Source: an uncultured Spirochaetaceae bacterium (GTDB lineage: Bacteria > Spirochaetota > Spirochaetia > SZUA-6 > Bin103). From it: a stretch of 8,186 bases of DNA. Location of the stretch: positions 1 to 8,186 of the forward strand of contig CAJWOB010000094.1 of assembly GCA_913043885.1 (NCBI GenBank), read 5' to 3'. The stretch's first letter is position 1. Each line of letters begins with the position of its first letter. Under the pieces are notes generated by a model. The model ran no database searches. It saw only the letters and a program-made list of their open reading frames with translations, and was not told where the DNA came from. The position numbers were made by a program, and so were the translations under genes. Positions 1 through 5,891 of the stretch are shown here, in pieces.

Positions 1-46
1 CGGTGACCGAGGCGCGATGCCGATGGTAGGTTAGGCGGAAACCCCG

Positions 47-1195
47 ATGGCAGTGCCCCGTCAGAGTCGCGGCTTCGTCCGCACCGAGCGTGATGATCAG
101 GAGACCGTCCTGTTCGTGCGCAGCATACCGTTCCTGACTCCTCAGCAGACCGCGGACACCATTCGCGAAATGGGCTACGTCGGGCAGGAGCGGGCGGTCA
201 CCGTCGTCTCGCTGATGGCATACCGCCATGTCTCTCGCCTGCGGAAGCTCTACCTCGAGGGCGTCAGCCGCGACCTGCTGCCGGCCAAGACCAACCTGCT
301 GCTGGCCGGCCCCACTGGGAGCGGCAAGACCCACCTGGTGGAGCTGCTGTTTCAACATATCCTGCAGCTGCCGACCGTCATCGTCGACATGACCGGGTAT
401 TCCGAGACCGGGTACGTCGGCCAGGATGTCAGCTCCATACTCACTCGTTTGCTGTACGCCGCCGATCTGAATCCGGTGGCGACCTCGATGGGGGTGGTGT
501 GCCTGGATGAGTTCGACAAGGTGGCGTCCGGCCAGAACAGCGCGGTGTTCGCCGGCGCCGGCACCACCAAGGATGTCTCCGGCCTCGGTGTACAGCGGGA
601 GCTGCTCAAGATGCTGGAGGCCGCCGAGATCTCGGTGCCCAACGAGCTATCCCATACCGAGTACGGCCCGCGCACCGTGCTCTCCACCAGCGATATCGCC
701 TTCATCTCGTGCGGCGCCTTCTCCGGTTTCAAGGGGGTAACGGAGTCCGCCCGTGCTGAGGATATCGGATTCGGGCGCACCGCCCACGGTCGGGACGGCG
801 CACGCATTGCGGTGTCGCTTACCGAGGAAGACGTCGATCTGGTCCAGCACTTTCAGACCTACGGATTCCTTCCCGAGCTGATCGGTCGTTTCAAGCGCGT
901 GGTGCCGTTCGAGGCGCTGTCGGCCGCCCAACTCACCGATATCCTGCGCGACAACATCCTCCGTCAATACCGCAACGAGTTCATGTTCGAGGGGATGGAC
1001 CTGAAGGTGGCCGACGACGTGCTGGCGCTCATCGTGGAAGTGGGCATCAAGAAGGAGACCGGCGCGCGTGGCCTGGAGAGCGCGTTCGTGCGCACCCTCG
1101 AAGATGCTGCCTTCGCCGCCTACTCGCAGGAAGGGGTGAGGGAGGTGGAGCTCCGTGTGGAAGAGGACCGGCAGATCGGCTTCGACCTCAGATAG
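47..1195 (+). CDS. ClpX/HslU-like AAA+ unfoldase without zinc-binding domain
   Basis: Probable ATP-driven protein unfoldase of the Clp/Hsp100 ClpX-HslU group, 382 aa, cytoplasmic. Visible motifs: Walker A GPTGSGKT (88-95), pore loop GYVG (122-125), Walker B with DE (154-155), a DVSGLGVQRELL segment (176-187) like ClpX/HslU, sensor-1 region TSDIAFISCGAF (214-225), a GFLPELIGRF stretch with the likely arginine finger R281, and sensor-2 GARG (339-342). An IGFG tripeptide region (240-243) sits where ClpX carries the IGF loop that docks ClpP, which suggests a peptidase partner. E. coli ClpX is 424 aa with an N-terminal Cys4 zinc domain. That domain is absent here: about 40 unrelated residues precede the GYVGQE box. 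The ClpX RKH substrate loop is not recognisable, and no HslU I-domain is inserted. The ATG at 47 is the first start after an in-frame TAG at 32-34, with a weak AGGCGG 8 nt upstream. The 3' end overlaps convergent hisS by 8 bp. Family assignment is firm; function and partner are inferred. Confidence 0.85.
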   Translation: MAVPRQSRGFVRTERDDQETVLFVRSIPFLTPQQTADTIREMGYVGQERAVTVVSLMAYRHVSRLRKLYLEGVSRDLLPAKTNLLLAGPTGSGKTHLVELLFQHILQLPTVIVDMTGYSETGYVGQDVSSILTRLLYAADLNPVATSMGVVCLDEFDKVASGQNSAVFAGAGTTKDVSGLGVQRELLKMLEAAEISVPNELSHTEYGPRTVLSTSDIAFISCGAFSGFKGVTESARAEDIGFGRTAHGRDGARIAVSLTEEDVDLVQHFQTYGFLPELIGRFKRVVPFEALSAAQLTDILRDNILRQYRNEFMFEGMDLKVADDVLALIVEVGIKKETGARGLESAFVRTLEDAAFAAYSQEGVREVELRVEEDRQIGFDLR

Positions 1196-2507
1196 CCGCG
1201 CGCACCTGCTCGATCGCCTCCTCCAGCGAAAGCTCGGGATGCTCCTGGCGGGTCAGCAACTCCTTTAGCTTGACGGTTCCTCGCTCCCGCTCCTCTTCAC
1301 CGTAGAACAGGCCGAACGGAATGCGTAGCTGCTCCGCGTAGGCAAACTGAGCTTTGAGCTTGCGCGCGGTCGGATACACGTCAGTCCGGATGCCGGCCGC
1401 GCGGCAGGCGGCGGCGATGCGCTGGTAGTCGGCGGCGAGGGCATCGTCGAGGCAGAACAGGATAAGGTCCCCCCCGGGGCGGATATCCGGCAGCCCCTGT
1501 TCCTCGGCTAGCGCGTGGACGACGCGGTCCACCCCCACGGACATGCCGACCCCCGAGAGCTGCTGCGAGGAGTAGAGCCCGATGAGGTCGTCGTAGCGCC
1601 CACCGGCGCCCACCGACCCCACCTGCGGCATCTGCGCGAGCTGCGTCTCGAACACCATGCCGGTGTAGTACTCGAATCCCCGCATGATGGAGGGATCGAC
1701 CTGCAGCGCGCTGGCCAGCGGCTGCTGATCGCCGGTCAGCGATAGGATCTCGCGCAGACGGGCGACGCCTTCGCACGGCCCAACGACCCGCTCGATGGCG
1801 TCGAGGACGCCCGCGTTGCCCTCCGACGCGTAACTGCCGGAAGTATCGAGCAGATCGCAGATCGCCTGTACCGTCTCGCCACCCGTGTGCTCACCGAGAG
1901 CGGCGATCAGCTCTTCTCGGCTGAGGGCGCCGGCCTTGTCCACCACCCGCATCAGTGCCACGAGGTTCGCCTCGCTGTCGTGGCGACGCACCAGCGAGCC
2001 GATAACGTCGCGGTGCGACACCGCCACCCGGAACGGTCCCAACTGCAGCTCCTCCGCGCAACGTGCGGTGAGTGCCAGGGTCTCCAGATCGGAGGCTGCC
2101 GCATCGCTGCCGATAACGTCAGCGTCGAACTGCACGAACTCCCGGTACCGCCCCTTCTGCGGCTTTTCACCGCGCCATGCCTTCCCCGACTGGTAACGCT
2201 TGAACGGCAGCGGCAGGGATGCTGCGTGAACCGCTACGAATCGGGCAAGGGGCACTGTCAGGTCGAAACGCAGGGCGATGTCGCGACCGCCGTGGTCGTG
2301 GAAGCGGTAGATCTCCTTCTGCGCGTCGCCGCCGGCCCTTGCCAGCAAGACGTCGGCGTATTCCAGCGCTGGGGTCTCGATGGGCAGGTAGCCAAATCCC
2401 TGCGCGACCGCCTCCAGGCGACCGAGGTAGGTACGACGCACCACCTCGACCTCCGGCGTCGCGTCGCGGAAGCCCTTCAACAGGCGGGCTGTTACGGTGC
2501 TACCCAC
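1188..2507 (-). CDS. hisS: Histidyl-tRNA synthetase (HisRS)
   Basis: Class II aminoacyl-tRNA synthetase charging tRNA-His with histidine, cytoplasmic, about 439 aa from the start chosen here. In that numbering: KGFRD near residue 12, LRFDLTVP (79-86), motif 2 with RGEKPQKGRYREF (112-124), the HisRS signature RGFEYYTG (276-283), GAGGRYDDL (300-308) and motif 3 GVGMSVGVDR (319-328). The C-terminal 90 or so residues fit the anticodon-binding domain. The LRFDLTVP block and the QFDADVIG tail of motif 2 resemble the eukaryote/archaeal-like HisRS type rather than the LRPEGT type of E. coli. The reading frame stays open upstream to a TTG at 2579, but those 24 extra residues are Arg-rich and unlike HisRS. 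GTG at 2507 places KGFRD at the usual distance, though no good Shine-Dalgarno sequence precedes it. It is divergent from pcnB and converges on the ClpX-like gene. Function is very sure; the start is less so. Confidence 0.95.
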   Translation of the reverse strand: MGSTVTARLLKGFRDATPEVEVVRRTYLGRLEAVAQGFGYLPIETPALEYADVLLARAGGDAQKEIYRFHDHGGRDIALRFDLTVPLARFVAVHAASLPLPFKRYQSGKAWRGEKPQKGRYREFVQFDADVIGSDAAASDLETLALTARCAEELQLGPFRVAVSHRDVIGSLVRRHDSEANLVALMRVVDKAGALSREELIAALGEHTGGETVQAICDLLDTSGSYASEGNAGVLDAIERVVGPCEGVARLREILSLTGDQQPLASALQVDPSIMRGFEYYTGMVFETQLAQMPQVGSVGAGGRYDDLIGLYSSQQLSGVGMSVGVDRVVHALAEEQGLPDIRPGGDLILFCLDDALAADYQRIAAACRAAGIRTDVYPTARKLKAQFAYAEQLRIPFGLFYGEEERERGTVKLKELLTRQEHPELSLEEAIEQVRAAI

Positions 2508-2638
2508 AGGCGCAGCCTGAGAGTCGACTTGCCGGCTGTCAACTCGACCGGCGCAGCCCCGCCGACGTGTTCTTGCCAAGCGCCATTGCGTCGCCTACCC
2601 TCTGGTCGCTCCTTCTGCTGTGATCTCACGGTGCGCCT

Positions 2639-3724
2639 GTGCTCACCCGTTATCGAAAATCGAACACCGGCGAGGTGCTCGCCACTGGTAGGATCTACCT
2701 GGCGCGCGAGCACGGTATCGCGCGCGCTAGCATCGACCGTGACGCTGTGGCCATCATCGAGCGCCTGGCGAGGGCGGGATACGAGGCGTACGTAGTCGGC
2801 GGTGCGCTTCGTGATGTGCTGTGCGGGGAGCGGCCGAAGGATGTCGATATCGCTACCGACGCGCGGCCGGGGCAGGTAACCGCGCTCTTTCAGCGCAGTC
2901 GGGTTATCGGCCGGCGGTTCCGGCTGGTGCACGTGCCGGTGTTTCGCCGCCGCAACGGCGGTAGCGCCCGACACGTGTATGAGGTCGCGACCTTTCGTGG
3001 CGCCGACCGGGCGCACGCGAATCAGTACGGGACCCTGGATCAGGACGCCCAGCGTCGCGACTTCACCATCAACGCCCTCTACTACTCGCCGATCAGTCAG
3101 CGCCTCATCGACTACGTGGACGGTCTGCAGCACCTGCGCGACGGCGTGCTGCAGGCGATCGGCGACGCCGAGGCCTCGTTCACCGAGGATCCGGTGCGGA
3201 TGCTGCGCGCGGTGAAATACACCGCCGGCACCCGCATCGAGCTGCCCGCCGCCTACCGGAAGTTGATCAAGCGCGGCTCCTCACGCCTCGCTGCATGCAG
3301 CGTCAGCCGCTTGACCGAGGAGATGTCGAAGATCCTCGCCTCGGGGCGGGCGCTGCCGATTCTCTCGGTCGCCCACGAGCTGCGACTGCTGGCGGTGATG
3401 ATTCCGGCGGTGGCGCGTCTGGTACGAGGACCGCTGGCGAGCTCGGCGACCGGCCGGCGGCTCGGCGAGCTGGACGCCGACGTCGCGGCTGGCAGGCTAC
3501 CGCCGCGTCAGCAGAGGCTGTGTATGTTTCGTGCCCTGGCGGCAGAGCTCCCAGCGACTGATAGCTCGTGGCGACAGGACGAGCGGCCCGAGAAGCGACT
3601 GGCGCAGGTGCTCCGCCGCGGATTCGAGCCGTTGGTGTTACCGCAGCAGGACGCGCTCACTATTGCCGAGGAAGTGGCGAGCGCATTCACCGCGAATGCG
3701 TCTGCCGACGCGGACGACCGATAG
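2639..3724 (+). CDS. pcnB: Poly(A) polymerase I-type nucleotidyltransferase
   Basis: Member of the class II CCA-adding/poly(A) polymerase superfamily, 361 aa, expected to add 3' A tails that promote RNA decay. The nucleotidyltransferase head shows VVGGALRD (52-59), then DVDIAT (68-73) with catalytic D68 and D70. IGRRFRLVHV (90-99) is the block known to mark bacterial poly(A) polymerases against CCA-adding enzymes. RRDFTINAL (139-147) and EDPVRMLRA (183-191) follow, then a helical neck/body. E. coli PcnB is about 100 residues longer; this protein lacks that long basic C-terminal tail. The first 35 residues carry an IYLAREHGI lead-in that I associate with spirochaetal homologues (from memory). 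The start is GTG at 2639, the first start after an in-frame TGA at 2621-2623; no strong Shine-Dalgarno is seen. It may instead be a CCA-adding enzyme, which the GRRF block argues against. A double hairpin follows 12 nt after the stop. Confidence 0.9.
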   Translation: MLTRYRKSNTGEVLATGRIYLAREHGIARASIDRDAVAIIERLARAGYEAYVVGGALRDVLCGERPKDVDIATDARPGQVTALFQRSRVIGRRFRLVHVPVFRRRNGGSARHVYEVATFRGADRAHANQYGTLDQDAQRRDFTINALYYSPISQRLIDYVDGLQHLRDGVLQAIGDAEASFTEDPVRMLRAVKYTAGTRIELPAAYRKLIKRGSSRLAACSVSRLTEEMSKILASGRALPILSVAHELRLLAVMIPAVARLVRGPLASSATGRRLGELDADVAAGRLPPRQQRLCMFRALAAELPATDSSWRQDERPEKRLAQVLRRGFEPLVLPQQDALTIAEEVASAFTANASADADDR

Positions 3725-3735
3725 AGGGGTCAAGC

Positions 3736-3779
3736 GCATGCCGCGGGCATGCAGGCGCAAGCCGTAGGCTTGCGCCTGC
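3736..3779. terminator. Double perfect hairpin between convergent genes
   Basis: Two perfect inverted repeats abut here. Hairpin 1 is GCATGCC (3736-3742), loop GCG, GGCATGC (3746-3752). Hairpin 2 is GCAGGCGCAAGCC (3751-3763), loop GTA, GGCTTGCGCCTGC (3767-3779). They share bases 3751-3752, so they cannot both form in full. Hairpin 2 has a 13-bp, mostly G/C stem and reads the same from either strand. Its last base, 3779, is also the last base of the TAG stop of the leftward TPR gene, and pcnB ends 11 nt before hairpin 1. Placement between converging genes fits a bidirectional terminator or 3'-end stabiliser. Neither strand has a following T-tract, so it is not a classical intrinsic terminator. 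It could also be a dispersed palindromic repeat. Confidence 0.6.
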
Positions 3780-4978
3780 TACTGCAAGACCTCGATGCGC
3801 TCGAGCAGGGCGTCCACCTGTGCGCCGTAGGCGACGCTGTCCAGCGACTTCGCCAGCTCGAGGTCGCTGCTGGCCTGGGCGAAGCGGTTATCCGCAAACG
3901 CGTTGACGCCAAGCGCGTATCGCACCAGCGCGGGGTCGTCACTAGTCTCGAGCGCCGTCAGGTAGTGCAGCTCGGCCTCGGCGTAGCGACGGTTGGCGTA
4001 GTTGATCAGACCCAGGTAGTAGGACGGGATGTAGCTGCTCGTCTCGAGCGCGAGTGCAGCCTCAAAGTCCGCCTCTGCGCCGTCGAGATCCTGTCTGCCA
4101 TAGGCCGCGATCCCCTCCTTTACCAGGTCGTTGAAGGTGCGCAGCCCGGTGGTAAAGGCGACTACCTGCTGCTCGAGCTCCCTGATGTCCGCCCACGCGA
4201 ACGCTCGGTTCACCACAGCGGCGGAGTTCTGGCGTAGGTCTGCTGTGGCGTCCAAGGCGGTGATCGCATCCCAGAGAATGCGGTTGACGCGCTTGTCGGG
4301 GGATTGCTGCAGGAAGTGCACCAGCGCCCACGCCTGCGGATGGAACGCCTCGTTCTGCTGGACGACGTCCTCGGAGTCGAGCGTCAGGAGCTGGGCCAAC
4401 GGGATGGGACTGGCGGTGTGCCGTCCGTCGACGATGGACTTGAAGGTATCGAGCCACGCCAGGTTGGGCCGCCAGGAGAACGTGTTGGCCGCTAGATCGA
4501 GCTCCGCATTCTCCAGGTAGGCGGCAACACCCTCGCGCAGCCACAGTGGCGCGCGCGGCACGAAGGTCTTGAGGAATTGGATGGACCCAAGGTGGAGCAG
4601 TGACCGGGAAAAGTCGCCGCCCCGCACGTAGCCAACCAGCTCCGACCGCGCCGGATCGTTGTAGTGGATGTAGACGTAGTCATCGTGGGTTTCGTCGATC
4701 ACCGTCCGCAGGTACGTGTCGTAGTCAGCCTTCTGCGCGAACACCCTCACCCGCAGCTTGTCGGTGAGCTGGTCGGTGTCGAAGTGGTAGATCTCGTTGA
4801 ACAGCTCGATGCCGGACTCGAGGAGTGCCGAGGCCTGGGTGGCAAGCTCGGCGCTTACGTCGGTCGTGACGCGGTAGTGCTCACTCTCCGCGGAGAAGCT
4901 GCTCGTCTGGGCGGATAGCGTTACGGCGCCCATGATCAGCGCCGCGCTAGCGATCAGGAGGAATCGTAGGGTCTTCAT
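3779..4978 (-). CDS. Exported TPR protein with degenerate peptidase-MA-like domain
   Basis: A 399-aa protein with a clear signal peptide: MKTLR, a hydrophobic core to about residue 21, and likely cleavage after LSA (23). There is no lipobox Cys, so it should be periplasmic or secreted. Residues about 30-230 resemble the peptidase-MA-like (gluzincin, DUF1570-type) domain: SEHYRVTTD (32-40), a WLREGVAAYLE block (146-156) with the conserved Glu E149, and AWALVHFLQQS (217-227). Where the zinc motif HExxH should lie, the sequence is HLGSI (129-133), so the catalytic Glu and second His are lost. Residues about 285-384 form roughly three TPR units (for example AYGRQDLDGAEADFEAAL, YYLGLINYANRRYAEAE). 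A non-enzymatic scaffold or binding role is likely. ATG at 4978 is preceded by AGGG about 9 nt upstream. The gene lies 55 nt downstream of the P-loop/Asp23 gene, possibly in its operon. Export and TPRs are confident; the peptidase ancestry is moderately so. Confidence 0.8.
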   Translation of the reverse strand: MKTLRFLLIASAALIMGAVTLSAQTSSFSAESEHYRVTTDVSAELATQASALLESGIELFNEIYHFDTDQLTDKLRVRVFAQKADYDTYLRTVIDETHDDYVYIHYNDPARSELVGYVRGGDFSRSLLHLGSIQFLKTFVPRAPLWLREGVAAYLENAELDLAANTFSWRPNLAWLDTFKSIVDGRHTASPIPLAQLLTLDSEDVVQQNEAFHPQAWALVHFLQQSPDKRVNRILWDAITALDATADLRQNSAAVVNRAFAWADIRELEQQVVAFTTGLRTFNDLVKEGIAAYGRQDLDGAEADFEAALALETSSYIPSYYLGLINYANRRYAEAELHYLTALETSDDPALVRYALGVNAFADNRFAQASSDLELAKSLDSVAYGAQVDALLERIEVLQ

Positions 4979-4983
4979 GCTGA

Positions 4984-5012
4984 ACCCTACGAGCCTAACG
5001 TGGAGATGCCAA
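4984..5012 (-). promoter_or_regulatory. Possible sigma70-like promoter before the TPR gene
   Basis: On the minus strand TTGGCA (5012 to 5007) is followed after 17 nt by TAGGGT (4989 to 4984). The -35 matches the consensus at 5 of 6 positions, the -10 at only 3 of 6. A-tract and T-tract bases just upstream (5011-5028) are unusual for this GC-rich DNA and could act as an UP-like element. The predicted transcript would start almost on the ATG at 4978 and so be nearly leaderless. The weak -10 makes this a low-confidence call. Confidence 0.2.
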
Positions 5013-5029
5013 AAAGTCGCCTCTTTTTG
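5010..5029. repeat. A/T-stem inverted repeat in the gap between two genes
   Basis: CAAAAAG (5010-5016) and CTTTTTG (5023-5029) form a perfect 7-bp inverted repeat around the loop TCGCCT. It is the only A/T-tract pair seen in the intergenic DNA of this window. It lies just after the stop of the leftward P-loop gene (5036-5034) and before the TPR gene. The stem is A/T and thermodynamically weak, so terminator activity is doubtful. It may instead belong to a promoter for the TPR gene. Confidence 0.35.
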
Positions 5030-5033
5030 ACGT

Positions 5034-5891
5034 CTAGGTCATGGCTCCGAGAGTGACGTCGACTTTGGAGAGGATGAGCCCCGAGTAGCGCTCCACACTG
5101 CGGATGATGTAGTCGCGCAGCTCGTGGAGGCGTCCGGCCACCGGCGTCCGATACTGTCCCCGGATGACCACCTCCACCACCGGTTGACGAGGATCGCCAC
5201 TCACCACCAGCCGGTCGATCTGCAGGCTGGTCTCGAACTCGGCTACGCAGTGGATGATCATCTGCGACAACGCCGCCTCGGACACCGTCACCTGACCACG
5301 CTGCCGGCCGGGGCTCACCACGGTCTTCTCGAACACCACGCCGCGCTTCCGGCGCAAGCCGCGCCGGAGGAAGATCTTGATCGAGTCGATGACAATATGG
5401 GGAGTGGCGCGTTTTACCTCGATCTCGGGCACCGGAATGATGTGACGCCCCTCCGACTCCCGGCTGTGTAGCGCCGCCTCGATCTCGGCTTGACTGGCGA
5501 TGTCCTTGATGTGAATGAACTTGCGCGGCGCCGGTAGCTCCAGGCGTTCGGCAATACTCACCGTCATCCGGTCCGAGGTGCCGATGATGAGCAGCCGGCG
5601 GTGCTTGCCCGCGGCGAGCGTCCGCCGCACCTCCGTGGCGTGTGCGGGGTCGTGGAAGAGCGCCACCTTTACGGCCGCCAGGCCGACGGCCTCGCGCTTG
5701 GCAGTTCGTCCGGCGAGTATCCGTTGCCCCTCGATCAGGAGCCCGTCATCGATGATCGCATCGACCCCGTACTTCTCGGCGATGAGCTGGGCGCGGAAGC
5801 TCTTGCCAGAGCCGCTCTTCCCAACCAGGGCGAACACCTGCAATCCCCGAACTGCCCACAGGGTTCGATGCCACGTGCGGCGGAGGTTCAC
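5034..5891 (-). CDS. P-loop protein with C-terminal Asp23/Gls24-like domain
   Basis: Conserved hypothetical protein, 285 aa, no signal peptide, cytoplasmic. The N-terminal half is a P-loop NTPase/kinase-like fold: Walker A GKSGSGKS (24-31), IIDDGLLI (46-53), AGRTAKREAV (60-69) and a hydrophobic strand LLIIGTSDRM (100-109). A linker holds HIIPVPEIEVKR (150-161). Residues about 198-283 look like an Asp23/Gls24 (DUF322, alkaline-shock) domain, with VTVSEAALSQMI, a V-x-V-x-I strand region and the closing ERYSGLILSKVDVTLG. I recall similar two-part proteins in clostridia and spirochaetes annotated only as hypothetical; substrate and role are unknown. The GTG at 5891 overlaps the stop of the upstream rluA-like gene as GTGA, which suggests coupling. 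However, 18 residues precede the P-loop strand, and an inner GTG at 5837 has GGGGA at good spacing, so the true protein may be about 267 aa. The P-loop is certain; the Asp23 call is fairly strong. Confidence 0.8.
   Translation of the reverse strand: MNLRRTWHRTLWAVRGLQVFALVGKSGSGKSFRAQLIAEKYGVDAIIDDGLLIEGQRILAGRTAKREAVGLAAVKVALFHDPAHATEVRRTLAAGKHRRLLIIGTSDRMTVSIAERLELPAPRKFIHIKDIASQAEIEAALHSRESEGRHIIPVPEIEVKRATPHIVIDSIKIFLRRGLRRKRGVVFEKTVVSPGRQRGQVTVSEAALSQMIIHCVAEFETSLQIDRLVVSGDPRQPVVEVVIRGQYRTPVAGRLHELRDYIIRSVERYSGLILSKVDVTLGAMT

Noticed and set aside
1..46. Possible tail of an upstream gene
   Set aside because: All three plus-strand frames meet a stop (4-6, 27-29, 32-34), but too little sequence remains to assign any of them to a gene.
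2541..2586. 15-codon leader ORF (ATG at 2586, minus strand) upstream of hisS
   Set aside because: It has no ribosome site and no run of His codons, so there is no basis for an attenuation leader.
2573..2601. Possible pcnB promoter TTGCCA-17 nt-TACCCT
   Set aside because: The -10 matches only 3 of 6 consensus positions; such matches arise easily by chance.
1887..2795. 302-codon plus-strand open frame antisense to hisS
   Set aside because: It lies opposite a firmly identified hisS, its protein has no recognisable motifs, and long antisense frames are expected in GC-rich DNA.
2492..3133. 213-codon minus-strand open frame antisense to pcnB and across the hisS 5' end
   Set aside because: It covers the conserved catalytic core of pcnB on the other strand and also overlaps hisS; it is best explained as a shadow frame.
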